64,000 nucleotides of DNA from Solanum dulcamara. Taxonomy: Eukaryota > Streptophyta > Magnoliopsida > Solanales > Solanaceae. The position numbers and the translations under genes were made by a program. Each line of letters starts with the position of its first letter. Position 1 is the stretch's first letter. Where the stretch lies: assembly GCF_947179165.1 (NCBI RefSeq), contig NC_077242.1:33229097-33293096 (forward strand), written 5' to 3'. The notes beneath the pieces were generated by a model. That model was not told the origin of the DNA and made no database searches. It worked only from the letters and a program-made list of their open reading frames with translations. Of the stretch, positions 10,996 to 23,253 are shown one piece after another.

Positions 10996-13720
10996 TGTCA
11001 CAAGCCAATCCTATTGGCCGCGACTCATGCCTGAGTTGGATACCCACACGTACGCTTAGCCCAAATTAGCATATTAGAAGAATAAACAAATATAAAAATT
11101 AATTTAGGTCACTAGATAGCGCACGAAAATAGATGCAGCTCATGAAAGCCGATAAGGATATCACAGAATACAAAATCCTAAAACATATACAGAACCCACA
11201 AACACATATCTACAAACCTCTACAGAATGATATCATAATCATATGATGGGACAGGGTCCCATCGTATCCCTGACCAACATATATATATGCTACAGAAAGG
11301 TCAGTACCAAAATATGGGCTTCAGACAAAGGAGCACTATCAAACAGCAGAGTGGATGTCCTAAGCAAGTGGATCGGCAACTCAAATGTTTGTACCTGCGG
11401 GCATGTAACGCAGCCCCCGAGGAAAGGGGGTTAGTACGAAAAAAGGTACTAAATAAGTAAAGCATGGACTGTAATAAATAAAGTTATAACAAGAACACAA
11501 TGTACAGAAAATGAGTGAAATATATAAAATGTCAAAATACTTATCACAAACATAGCTAATGCATGCAAAATAACATATGTCATATCCGTCCCCATTAGGA
11601 AACTCGGTGAAAAAAACATGGTTGCCCTTCCGTCACTAACGCCACAACACAATATACTCCAAAGTAGGTAACATCTCCGTAATAGATCATATCATATCAG
11701 ATGGCCATATCATATCATATCATCAAACATCAACATATGTGTACATGGCACAACATACACCACAACCCATGTACATGTTATACCTGTCCTCTCACATCGG
11801 GGTATGATGACCAATGCATAGAAGTACTCTTGAAAATATATCCTAGCCCGGGCTAAGTGGAAGAAGAATTAAGGCATCCACGAGTAGAGTAGTGAGAAAC
11901 TAAATGCAATTTAAAACATTGTCAAAGACTCAATGAAGTAGTAAAGATGAATTGTCATTTGAAAATTAGGGCGATAGTCATATCAATCATCCTACAAATA
12001 ATACTATTGATCATATCAAAAGAGCCTTAGAAATCATAGGCATAAATCAAAACGATACAAAATAACTTATAAAAGTCAAGGACCTTAACTACCGGAGAAT
12101 CTCTAAGAACAGGAATCATGAATCACCCTCAAGACTTATGAATGGAATTACCCCCAAAGCTCATATTAATACTTACTTAATTTTAAGATATGCCAAAAGA
12201 AAGAAAGTAGCTTCACATACTCTTTTCTTTCCCTCATGTAGTCACCATATACATAGGTGCCGAGGAACGTACGACTCAATCCTTATATAGTAATTATGCC
12301 GAGGAACATAAGGCCCAAACCTTAGATAGTAACATATACCATACCTAGACCATCAAGGGACTCGGTAACATAAACATCTCATAGTAACATCCTAACTTAT
12401 GTCAATGACATATCAAGGGAAAAGAATGGTAGATTTACATACTTATGCCAAAAATATGCCAAGAGAAAGAAGGTAGCTTCACATACCTTTTATGGATTAC
12501 TCTTAACCACGTTCGCCTCATTATTTTTTGAACCTATTTAACATGAAAGAAATACTAAGGTTAATAACCTTTCACTTTCCAATTTCCAACTCTACAACCA
12601 AGTATCCATAGGAATCGTTTCCTCATCCTTTTCCCTCGACTAGTTTATTACTAGTTCTGAAGTTACCAAAAATCGGGTAGCATCTCTCCTATTACTTGCT
12701 TTATCCAAACTTCCAAACACATCCTTAATTACCATATATAACCAAAAATAGAAACCAGCAGCATATATACATGTAAAATCACTTCAACATTACACAATAT
12801 AAAATCCAACCAACTCGCTCAAAATACGATACCAAAATAGAGTTTTTAACCTTTGTTTCGTAAAACCTTTAACCATGCAAAATGGAGGGTCGTGTGGCTG
12901 TAACAAGAAGTACCCACACCCTTATTAGAACACTTTCCATCCCTGCAACATGCAATTAAACTAGCTTCAACCGCGGCACCACAATCACAATATACTACTT
13001 GACTTCGATTTAACTCTAATGACTTCAATTTAGTTTGTTTTTAATGTCAAGCATACTTATGTAATTTTTCCACTTCCAGCCTCATTTAATACATGTAATA
13101 TACCTCATAACAAAATCATAAACTCCAATTTAAATAGGAAAGCCTTACCTTGTCCGAAACTCGCCAAAACTCGCCTCAAAAGCTCTTCTAGCTCGGCTGA
13201 AACTTCATGGATGTTTGCTATCCTTTTGGGGATGCTTGAAACCATAAATTTAAATTAATAACACTTCAACTTCTGCCACATGGCACTTCCAGCTGCTTCC
13301 ATATGGCACTCTCTCTTGCTTCCATGTGTCACTTTCTTTTCCTCCTCGTGGGTTTGTAATCTCATCTTGCTTTACGAACCTATGTAATCCTTGCTATGTA
13401 AGCTTGGTATGAAATCAAGTAGCTTAAGAATGTAAGATTTTTAAGTTGGTAGCTTATGTACATAAGTTGAGTCCTACGACTCATTACTTGGCCTCCAATT
13501 TCTTTCGGATTTTTATAACCATATTTCCAATCTTCCCTACTATGGGGTGTCACATTCTCCCTTCCTTAGAGTTGTTTGGTATTGTTATAGATTATCCGGT
13601 TCACATGGTGACTTCTAAGAAGCTTAAAAACCTTTCAAGAAACTAAAGAGCCTATCAAGACACTTAAGAATCTTAAGAAGCTTAAGAACCTTCCAAGGTA
13701 CAAAAGTACGGGGTATAACA
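10996..13720 (-). mobile_element. Solo LTR of family G in element B protease, flanked by TCCAT
   Basis: This 2725-bp LTR is in minus orientation (reverse complement begins TGTTATACCCCGTAC and ends GTGACA). The 5-bp duplication TCCAT is at 10991-10995 and 13721-13725. The B protease wording FDVILGMD breaks exactly here. It belongs to the same family as 1-2021 and 35085-38290. Internal landmarks recur, for example the 'cgggcatg...cgcagccccc' block near 11399-11420, the counterpart of 37801-37830. No internal domain is present, so it is a solo LTR. Confidence 0.93.
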
Positions 13721-13908
13721 TCCATACCAAGGATAACATCAAAATTGGTCATATCAAGATCAACTAGATCACATAGAGTAACTTTATGGAAAACTAAAAA
13801 TGGACAACTTCTATAAACTCTTTTAGCCAGAACCGACTCACCTACGGGAGTATATATGGAAAAAAGCTCTAACAATGTTTTGGGTCTAACATCAAATATC
13901 ATGGCCAC
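13721..13908 (-). pseudogene. pol: Element B protease fragment
   Basis: The minus-strand reading RPKTLLELFSIYTPVGESVL, then VTLCDLVDLDMTNFDVILGM, is the C-terminal half of a chromovirus aspartic protease, ending at the solo-LTR junction. The active-site region upstream is frameshifted relative to it (ALLDPGENLSFF-like wording near 13910-13950). The corresponding piece of element T is at about 44850-45080. It is not functional. Confidence 0.8.
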
Positions 13909-15026
13909 ATAAGGTGAAAAAAAGACAAATTTTCACCTGGATCAAGTAAGGAATAAACATCATAGTGAAAGACTCGTAACATACCGATGACAAAATTAAG
14001 AGTCTCCTCCACCTCTTGTCTACCATGGAGAGCATAAAACCTATTGTTGCATTGACCACCCTTTGGTTTCACTTGAGCACCTTGAGCAACTTGGCCTTGA
14101 GGATGACTATCTTTGACCTTGCATTTCTTAGCATGATGATACGGCTTACCAGATCGGTAGCATACATTCAAACCAAATAAACACTCATCCTTGTTGTTTT
14201 TACCAGACTTTTTGTATGTGGGAGTAACTTGGCCAATAGGAGCACCTCCTTGATGCTTAGGGTTGGGCACCCTATCTTTGTCAAACCTTGGAGTAGTGGC
14301 ATTAGAAGATCCTTGGATGGAGTATTATTGGCGAAAATGAGGATGTCCACCACCTTCGAACTTACCTTGTGAGAAATCACCACCATCGATCCTTGGCCTC
14401 TTGGACTCTAAATATGTCCATCTCCCAAATAAACACGGAATCTTGAGTCAGCAACCATGAATGAATCATATTTTTACAATGGAGTAAACTTGAGGGCATA
14501 CTCCCTCACACTCATACCACCTTGCTTAAGGTTGATGAACTCTTGCACCTTGGCCTCTCTCAACTCCAATGGGAAAGAGTGATCAAGAAATACCCATTTG
14601 AATTCATCCCAAGTCATGGGATATACCTCTCTAGGCCTCTCACTTTTCCATTGGTCATACCAAATATAATAAACACCCTTCAATTGGTAAATGGCTAATT
14701 CCTCCCCCTCAACCGGGATAATCTTCATGATCTCAACAATCTTATGTATTCTATCAACAAACTCTTGTGGATCCTCATCAATTTTAGAATATTAAAATTA
14801 TGAGGATTCATCCTCATGAAATCACAAACTCTTGTTGCCACCATACCAAGATTCAGGTTCACGGGAAAACCACTTCACGGTTTACTTGGGCCATAATGGC
14901 TTGAGCAAGTACTTGAAAAGTAACTCAAAACTCGGCATTGGAAACTTGATCAGTCAAAGTCTAATTCATAGCTTTTAGCTCCTCTTCAACCATATTCCTT
15001 CTAGCAGGGTATCTTTATGGAGGCAT
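13899..15026 (-). pseudogene. gag: Element B gag with degenerate zinc knuckle
   Basis: A probable start ATG is at 15024-15026 (MPP, a stop, then RYPARRNMVEEEL). The capsid region is at 14474-14728 (GVYYIWYDQWKSERP, FINLKQGGMSVREYALKFTP) and the nucleocapsid near 14130-14170 (CYRSGKPYHHAKKC). The knuckle should read CX2CX4HX4C, but the second Cys is Ser. Several stops and frameshifts separate the blocks (near 14780, 14473 and 14400). In an intact element this gives the virus-like particle and RNA packaging. Compare the element T gag at 45090-46293. Confidence 0.85.
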
Positions 15027-15225
15027 ATTCTGAAAATTACAAAGACCAAGCGTTAAAGGGAAAAGGCTTAGTGACCATTCTACTGCACAACATAGATCAT
15101 GAAAGAAGTGAAAATTTTCTAAGATATTTCGTAGCCTATTCATGGATGTGGCACACTTCACACTAATGAATAAGACTCTACTTAACGCGGTATGTTAGAC
15201 TCCATAGAACTCTTCTAAATTTTGG

Positions 15226-15237
15226 TCTCTGATACTA
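15226..15237 (-). other. Primer-binding site of element B (initiator tRNA-Met type), degraded
   Basis: The reverse complement reads TAGTATCAGAGA, two changes from the TGGTATCAGAGC seen in element T at 46493-46504. It lies 4 bp inside the LTR edge at 15242, as in element T. Confidence 0.75.
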
Positions 15238-15241
15238 AGTT

Positions 15242-16441
15242 TTTCACTACCTAAACTAGGGCCAAGCTGCAATACGGCGATCAGGATAAGAGGGACCCCA
15301 ACCAAGACATCTTAGCATACATCACATTCATAAGGTAAAGAAACATATTGAAATAAGCAGAATAACCAATTCAAGGGGATGAGACTTAGGGATACCAACT
15401 CAAAGATGTCTAATCTAAACTATATCATATAGCGTCTACACATACCTCTAGTCTAGTCTTTGATAGGGGCTTAGGAAACGCTCTTAGCTCACCTAAACAA
15501 TAAGAAGAAATAAATTAATAGAAACAAGAAAAAGTCATTTCCTTTGATAAGATGAGGACTCACAAACTCTTGATATCTACTTAACTCTAGCCACGAATAG
15601 GATAGTGGTGAGTGTTGTCCGCCTCTTTATTATGAGACAATGTAGGCAAAATATGTGTTAGTATATTTGAATGTACTAAGTATGTGAGGTATGCATGAAA
15701 AAGTAAAGAAACATAAACAATATTCCATAAGATGCATGACCAATTATAATGAACATGAGCAAAACTTAAGAGAATTTGAAAACATATGAAAACTCAAGGT
15801 CAATGCATATCATAAAACTTCATCATAAAATTCATAAGTTGAATTTAACTTATATGGGATAAAACCTTTAATCGGCATCTAAGACCATGCGAGCTATTAC
15901 ATGGAATTTATTGAAACCCTCATTGAGAAGGGGGAGGCCACCTTGCTAAGGTATACTCCGTCATGGTACTCATCTCAATTCACTCAACTGTGCTATATGT
16001 TGATCCACTAGTTAGGCCATGAAGGCAATCCTATGTGGGCAACGTAGTTTGGGACTTTAAACTCCTACTAGGATTCCCTTGGGTAACTAACTACGTTACT
16101 AGACTGAACCCCACCTAGAAGACCTCTTGGTTCTTAGTCAATATCCCAACAAAAACTCATAAACATGATTATAACATAGTAGCGGAAAGATAGTAACTGC
16201 CTATCAATCCTTCTCTATAAAATTACATAAGAATAACTCATTAACTTAGTGAATCATTGGATTCCGTAAGTTCGGTGAGAATTTTTCTTATCCCCTCTTA
16301 TAACATAATTGTGTGAGAATTTTACTTATCTCACCATAATAATATCTTTGATCTAAACTTTGATCATCATCATAATATTCATCATAAAATCATAATCTCA
16401 ACTTTAAATTATAGAAGTTTTATTAAAAATTATTGAACTCA
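15242..16441 (-). mobile_element. Element B 5' LTR, U5-side part
   Basis: The LTR starts TTTCACTACC (family terminus TGTCACGACC mutated) right after the primer-binding site. It aligns along its length with the LTR of element D (58843 onward). Shared blocks are 'ctctagtctagtctttga.aggggct' at about 15450 and 59050, the 'ttagta...gtactaa' hairpin at 15658-15679, and the 'accatgcgagctattacat' core at about 15886. The match stops near 16441, where the plus-oriented unit F begins. The remaining U3 part is at 21702-22578. Confidence 0.82.
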
Positions 16442-18419
16442 TGGTAAGCACCACTAACAGTGGTGGGAAACCATGGTAGTGATTCAAAGACTTAGCATTT
16501 GTAGGGAAGGAACCACGAAGGAGGACCATAGACCCTTATGAGCACCACGAGCCATAAAGCCCTCCGTGGTGAGCCCTCCCTAAGACCTTCAGGAATTTTC
16601 CAAGGTAGGGTCCACGGACGACCACCATGGATTGTGGAACCCTCCATGGACCATGGTATGTCCTTCTGGTGGACACCAGACAAGTCCACTTGCACGACCT
16701 GCACAACAACTACTTTTCACGGCCCATAATGCTCTTCAAGACTGTGAAGGGGCTCTATGGTGAAACTTTAATGACTACCCTGCAGGATTTTCCTAAATAT
16801 TTTTCTAATTCCCTTAACACGGGACCACACCACGGACCATGGTAAGAAAAATGGATTATGAAGGGTCCCCGTGAAGTCCTTTTTGGCTAGATTTTTAGAA
16901 GGGCATTCTAGTTTTTTTATGCATTTTAATTCTAAATGATGTCGTTCTGGGGGATGAATCCTTCTATATAAAGACCCTAAAACCTCAAAAACCCTTATTC
17001 TCCATACTTAGACTCAATACACTAAATTCTCCTCCTCTCAAACTCTCCTAAGAACTTCAAGGCAAGGCTAGGGTTTCCATTATAAGACATTCAAGTATCG
17101 TTTCTTCTTCAATTTTCCATACATATTTTGTGTCCCCAAGGTATGTGAGTTTCCATCCATGGGCCTTTCCACCCATGGAGCCCAAAAGTTCTTCTCAATT
17201 TGATATTTCAATTCCAATGATGAATCTTCATGGTTTTTTGTATAATGACTCTATAGGCATAGAATATGATGAGTTTTAAGTTTATTTACATATATTGATG
17301 TACATTGACTCTTAATTTCATCAAATGAATGATTTGCTAAAGTTCTTATTTGAAGGCTTAAAAAGGGTTTTGAGGCATATATGGTGGGTTTTTTTAAGAT
17401 ATGTATTTTGATGCATTTTTCATTACTATCATGCATGCAAGTATTCCTTGATTTCATATGAAGGTTTTTATGAAGTGAACCTACCCACTCCTCTTATATT
17501 AAAGTAAAGATTGAAATAAAACCTTGATTCCAAATGAATGATATGAAGTAAATGTTTACATAATGGGAGTCTTATGAAATAATTGATTTAGGAAAAGGGA
17601 TTCTTAGCCAAAGTAAGGTTTCAATGTAAAAGGACAATTCTCTCATTGAATCAAATGAAAGGTTTTAATGAGCTATTCTACCGGATGATGATTTTATGTT
17701 AAAATTATATAAATGCTTATGCTATTATGATGTTTACATGATATTCTGTGGGATTGACCTAGCACTGAATGTAGCATGTAGATGGGGTCTCGACCTAAGG
17801 GGTCCTTAAATAAAGTCTCATGATGCATTAACTATGTGCCAACATAGGGGCCCTTGTCGGCTACTCTAGGCTAGTAGATCCACGATTAGCATTGAAGTTA
17901 AAGTAAAAAAGAGTTAATTTGACAGAGTTGTACTCGAAAAGTAGTCTCCCTGTGCCAACGTTGGAGGTTATGTTGGATTCCATGTAATAACTCGTATGGT
18001 CTTAAATGATTGTTATGGTAACTCTCCCACAAAATGAAAGTTTTAAGGTTCCATTTGATGTTTCTCATGCATGCATACATTATTGCATATTGCTTATATA
18101 TATGACTTGATGTTCTTCATTTTAGAATTCTCTCATAATTAGCACATTTAAAGTACTAAAGAATAATTTTTCCTACATGATATCACCATGTAGGAACTGG
18201 CATTGGTCCATACTCCCCTCCCCATGGCTAAGTTGATCATTGAAGGCTACTACTATTGGTGAGTTCCCATGACCCGATAACAACACCGCTATCTTTCTAG
18301 CTATACTATGTATAGACGATTGAGTTACTTTTGGTACTTTGACTTATATCTTGAGGGTGAGATAGGGACATGTCTTAGAAACCGCCAAGTCTTAATGTAG
18401 AAGGTATTGTTGGACATAG
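16442..18419 (+). mobile_element. Unit F, first LTR copy (plus orientation, 5'-truncated)
   Basis: It is homologous to 19766-21701 over nearly its whole length. The U3 is dense in ACCACGG/CCGTGG/CCATGG words (16450-16860). A TATA box is at 16965-16973, and the same CTATATAAAGACCC occurs in the other copy at 20050. It inserted within the LTR of element B, with apparent loss of about 70 bp of B at the junction judged against element D. No clean TG start or target duplication is visible, so it is 5'-truncated or rearranged. It ends at a MITE. Confidence 0.75.
16965..16973 (+). promoter_or_regulatory. TATA box of the first F LTR
   Basis: TATATAAAG followed by ACCCTAAAACC is conserved at 20051-20059 in the second F LTR, including about 100 bp of flanking sequence. 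This supports a real LTR core promoter. Confidence 0.6.
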
Positions 18420-18682
18420 GGCTCATTTGGATTAGTTTATAAGATGCTTATAAGCTGTTTTTAGCTTTTTGAGTGTTTGGATGGCCCACTTAAAGTGATT
18501 TAGTTCTTAAAATAAGCCACAAAAAATAATTGGGTTTATTAGACTAAGCTTATCTAAAACCACTTATAAGCTGAAAACAGCTTATAAATCAAATATATAA
18601 GATGCATTACACATCCTTTTTAAGCTTAAAATAAGACATTTGCAGCTTATAAGAAGCTTAAAAAAGCTTATCCAAATTGGCT
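18420..18682. mobile_element. MITE-like element (hAT-like termini) inside F
   Basis: About 263 bp, AT-rich and largely self-complementary (several CTTATAAGC words facing GCTTATAAG). The terminal repeats are imperfect: GGCTCATTTGGATTAG at the left and, as reverse complement, AGCCAATTTGGATAAG at the right (12 of 16 match). The second F LTR copy has the uninterrupted site ('gtacatagtaaagg' near 21488-21501), so this is an insertion. Flanks are CATAG and GATAG; a perfect 8-bp duplication is not seen. Confidence 0.7.
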
Positions 18683-18702
18683 GATAGTAAGAGCTTGCTG
18701 TA

Positions 18703-19271
18703 ATGAAGAACATCAAGTCATATATATAAGCAATATGCAATAATAAATGCATGGATGAGAAGCATCATATGGAACCTTAAAACATTTAGTTTGTGTGACC
18801 GTAACCGGCATTATAGACCATGCGAGCTATTACATGGAGTCCAACATAACCCCTACATTGGCATGGGGAGACTACTTTCAAAGTTAAACTCCGTCAACTT
18901 TAACTTTAATGGCTAACCATGGATCTACTAGCCTAGAATAGCTAATAAGGTACCCTATGTGTCTCTAAATGCATACATTATGATGCATTTTAAGTTTATT
19001 TACATCTATTGATGTACATATATTTACATGCTCTGATACCAAGCTTTTCACGACCCAAGCCTAGGAAGTAGACATGACATGAAGAATGAAGCACCCGGAG
19101 GTACCTCACCCAAGCCTCTTAGCATTCATAGAGCATTTTATCGGTAATGATAAACAACAACAAGTGGAAACATAAGGGGTAATCAGGACTAAGGGGTTTA
19201 ACATTTAAAAAGAATAAAAGTCAGCATATCATTCTTTACTATGTTCAACAATACCTTCTACATTAAGATTT
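18703..19271 (-). repeat. Rearranged, mostly inverted LTR pieces with a primer-binding site
   Basis: 18703-18960 is the inverse of about 17835-18125 in the F LTR and forms a large inverted repeat around the MITE. 18965-19028 is a direct copy of the F segment near 17260-17310. 19045-19271 is the inverse of an LTR 3' end (compare 21480-21700). 19033-19044 reads GCTCTGATACCA, a minus-strand primer-binding site complementary to tRNA-Met. So at least three pieces of related LTRs were joined in mixed orientation. The cause (template switching during reverse transcription, inversion, or assembly error) cannot be told from sequence. Confidence 0.7.
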
Positions 19272-19765
19272 GTCAGCATTACCTCTATGGGGTGCATGTG
19301 GATGTGCATACCAATATTAAAAGTCTTTAATATGTGTTCACACAAAAGAACCTCAATCTAAGGCAAAAGAGTTGGCTAGATCTCTTCAAGGACTAAGACA
19401 TGAGTATGCACTATCATCTGGGTAAAGCCAACGTGGTTGACGATATACTTAGTAGAGTATCTATGGGGAGTGTGACCCATATTGATGAAGGAAAAAGGGA
19501 GTTAGTAAAATATTCACTAATTGGATAGATTAGGGGTGAATTTGTGTGGTACTGATGATGGTGATATCGTTGTCCAAAAAGGGTCCAAATCTTCCTTGGT
19601 AGTGGGTGTCAAGTTAAAACAAGACCTTGACCCGACACTTGTTGAGTTGAAGAAGTTAGTGAAGCAAAAGAAGGTAGAAATCTTTTCATAAGGGGAGATG
19701 AGTTCTATACTACCAAGGTCGGTTATGTGTTCCAGAAATGTGGAAGGTCTTAAACCAAGGAACAA
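19272..19765 (+). pseudogene. pol: Chromovirus pol scrap: RNase H end to integrase start
   Basis: The plus-strand translation contains [40 protein letters not shown] and SRVSMGSVTHIDEGKRELVK, then shifted frames. It matches the region 43000-43520 of element T on the other strand. About 0.5 kb of pol is all that separates the two F LTR copies. Multiple stops are present. It has no function. Confidence 0.82.
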
Positions 19766-21701
19766 AGGAACATTTCTCAGAAAGTTGCAGAAACTAGTGC
19801 TAGAACTTGGCCAGGAAGCCGACATGGACCGTGGTAAACATCACAAACCATGGTGAGAAACCGTGGTAGAGATTCAGAGACTCAACATTTACAGAGAAGA
19901 AGCAACGAAGGAGGACCATGTACCATGGTGAGCACCACAGATCGTGAAGGGTCCCCCTGATATCCTTTTTGATTAGATTTTTAGAAGGGCATTCTAGTCT
20001 TTTACTATATTTTAATTCTAAATAATGTCATTTTAGAGGCTGAATCCTTCTATATAAAGACCCTAAAACGTCTAAAACCCTCTTTATCCATACTTACACT
20101 TAATACACTAAATTCTCCTCCTCTCAAACTTTCCCAAGAACTTCAAGGAAAGGCTACGGTTTCCATTATAAGGCATTCAAGGCTCATTTCTTCTTCAAGT
20201 TTCCATAGGGATTTTAACTCCCAAAGGTATGTGAGTTTCAATCCATGGTCCCTTCCACCCATAAAGCCCAAAAGTTCTTCTCAACTTGATATTTCAATTC
20301 CAATGATGAATCTTCATGGGTTTTTGTATAATGACTCTAAATGCATATATTATGATGAGTTTTAAGCTTATTTACATATATTGATGTACATTGACTCTTA
20401 ATTTCATCAAATGAATGATTTGGTATATTTATTATATGAAGGTTTAAAAAGGGTTTTGAAGCATATATGGTGGGTTGTTTTAATATATTTATTTTGATGC
20501 ATTTTTCACCACTCTCATGCATGCAAGTATTTCTTTATTTCATACGAAGGTTTTTATGAAGTGAACCCACCTGCACCTCTTATTTTAAAGTAAAGATTGA
20601 AATAAAAGCTTGACTCCAAATGAATGATATGAAGCAAATATTTACGCAATGGGAGTCTTATGAAATGATTCATTTATGAAAAGGGATTTTTAGCCAAAGT
20701 AAGATTTCAATATAAAAGGAAAATTCTCTCATTGAATCATATGAAAGGTTTTAATGAGCTATTCCACCGGATGATGATTTTATGTTAAAGTTATGTAAAT
20801 GCTTATGCTAATATGATGTTTAAATGGTATTCTGTGGGATTGACCTAGCATCGAATGTAGCATGTAGATGGGGACTCAACCTAAGGGGTGCCTAAGTAAA
20901 GTCTCTTGATGCATTAACTATACGCAACCATAAGGGCCCTTGTCAACTATTCTAAACTAGTGGTTCCACGATTAGACATTAAAGTTAAAGTTAATGAAAG
21001 GTTAAAGTTGATGGAGTTTTACTCGGAAAGTAGTCACTCCGTGCTAACGTAGGGCGTTAAGTTAGATTTCATGTAATAGCTCGCATGATCTTAAATATTA
21101 GTTATGGTCAGTCTCCCACAAAATGAACACTTTAAAGTTCCATATGATGTTTCTCATGCATGCATTCATTATTGCATATTTCTTATATATATGACTTGAT
21201 GTTCTTCTTATAACATGTTGTCATACTTAGTACATTCAAAGTACTAACATATATTTTTGCCTACATAATATCACCATATAGGAACCGGTGTTGCTCAACT
21301 CTCCCCTCTCTATTGCTAAGTTGATCATTGAAGGATACTACTATTGGTGAGTTCACATGATCTAGAAACAACAATCCAATCTTTCTAGCTATATTATGTA
21401 TAGACGATTGAGTTACTTTTGATACTTTGACTTATATCTTTAGGGTGAGCTAGGGACATGTATTATCCCCCGTCAAGTTTTAATATAGAAGGTATTGTTG
21501 TACATAGTAAAGGATGATATGTTGACTTTGATTCTTATTAAATGCAAAAATCCTTAGTCCCAATTATCCCCTTATGCTTTTGCTTATTATTGTTTATCAT
21601 TATCGATAAAATTCTCAATGAATGCTAAGAGGCTTGGGTGAGATAGCTCCGAGTGCTTCATTCGCCGTGTTGCGTTTAGGCCCTAAGCTTGGGTCATGAC
21701 A
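19766..21701 (+). mobile_element. Unit F, second LTR copy (3' LTR)
   Basis: It aligns with 16500-18419 and continues past the MITE insertion point to GGGTCATGACA at 21701, a normal LTR end. A TATA box is at 20051-20059. Conserved stem-loops are at 21227-21247 and 21260-21282. The left boundary is approximate because pol-like sequence fades out near 19765. After 21701 the LTR of element B resumes. Confidence 0.78.
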
Positions 21702-22578
21702 ATAATTCAACTTAAAATCATGATTTTCATATGAAAACATGCATATAATGATCTTGATAATATTTAAAAATTGAATTAAATCAGCCCAATGCAATTCATC
21801 AAAACTAGGGTTCATAATCACTTGTAAATTAAAAGAAATTTGGAATAATCTTCAGACTCCATGGGTGAAAAAGGACCATGAATCAATCCCCACATACCTT
21901 GACTGAATGCACTTAAAATTGAAGAAGAACCGTGAAGAAATCTAAAAATCATACCTTTAACTTGAACAGAAACCTTGAGAGAACTCATTGGTGTTGCCTT
22001 AGAGAAATTTTGAAGAATGAATTGAATAGGAAGGGAATTTGAAGAATTAAATATATATAGACTTTGAGCTTGGTCATTAAAGTTTCTAGGTTCATTGAAC
22101 CAAACTTGGAAAATGACATAACCTCCCCTCATTAAATCTGAAATTTGACTCTACGAGACCCATCTCTATGGGTCGTATAAGAAATGATGTGTCATCAAAG
22201 TGAATCATCCTGCAGCCTTTTGAAAAGTCCTATAAATCAGGTCTTTGAAGTTTTGTTATGACTTTAACTCGTAGCATCTTATACTTTCCATCTTATCAAG
22301 TTGTAGACTTGACCTTGAGGTATTTCAAAAGCTTACCCTTTGAAGTCTATCTAGAGGTTATGTCTATGAGTCATCTAGGGGTTTACGGGTCGTCAACTTG
22401 AGTTGTAGGACCTTTCTTTAAGGTTGTTCATGATCAACTACCAAGACTCCCTTTTGGACTCATTTCTACAAGTCGTAGAAACCTCTACGACTCGTGGAGA
22501 CGATTGTAAACTTAGTTCAACTCAATATTTTGAAGATTTCTCTTTGGTTTCCAACTTTTTGACTTTCATGGTCTTACA
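21702..22578 (-). mobile_element. Element B 5' LTR, U3-side part
   Basis: It aligns with 60215-61206 of the element D LTR: 'aacatgcatataa', 'aatcagcccaat', the 'catgggtgaaa.gacca' block and a minus-strand TATA at 22051-22059. A run of CTACGA/TCGTAG palindromic words follows at 22150-22500. It ends GGTCTTACA at 22578, the reverse of a TGTAAGACC LTR start. Element A gag resumes at 22579. This is the outer right edge of element B. Confidence 0.85.
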
Positions 22579-23253
22579 CCTTCTAAAAATCCTCCTCAAA
22601 CCAATAGAAGTGTAAGTCCTAAAAATAACCAAGCAGTGGGGGTAAGTGGAGAAAATCAAGCTAGCAGATCAAGAGCTAACGTACGAGCTTATGCTATGAG
22701 ATATAGAGATGATCATGAGGGATAGGACGTGGTTGTCAGTAAATTTTACTTATCTGGCGTATCTGTATTTATATTATTTGATCCTGGTTCTATGTATTCC
22801 TATATTTTTTCATCACTTGTTCTTCCCGAAAATGTGAAATTTATTAGACTTAACTATGATGCATTGGTTGAAAATCCTTTGGGTCACCAAGTTGTTTGTA
22901 ATCAAATTTACCGACCTTGTTCATTCGTGATTCAAAACCTAGTCTTCCCTACTAATTTGATTGAAATGCCTTTCGACGACTTTGATATTATTATCAGGAT
23001 AGATTGGCTTTATAAATATCATGCAGTAGTGGATTATCGGTTCAAGCATGTGACTTTTAAGAATCTTGCATTTTCACATATTATTATACAAGGTGAAAGA
23101 TCATTGACATCTGATATAATTTCTGCGGCCTTAACAAGAAAGATGTTTCATCAAGGTTTTAGTGCATATCTTGTTCATATAATTGATACACATATGGAGA
23201 GTCCTAGAGTTAAAGACATACCTACTATGTGTGATTTTCCTGAAGTGTTCTAA
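22579..23253 (+). pseudogene. pol: Element A gag tail and protease (plus-strand chromovirus)
   Basis: 22579-22722 reads like the basic tail of gag (NPPQTNRSVSPKNNQAV, SRSRANVRAYAMRYRDD). The protease follows at about 22729, with the aspartic active site FDPGS (Asp codon 22780-22782) and IIIRIDWLYKYHAVVDYR. The 174-codon open stretch ends with TMCDFPEVF and a TAA at 23251-23253; the reading continues in frame as [14 protein letters not shown]. The left part of gag is cut off by element B inserting at 22578. Wording differs from B, D and T, so this is another chromovirus family. Confidence 0.85.
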
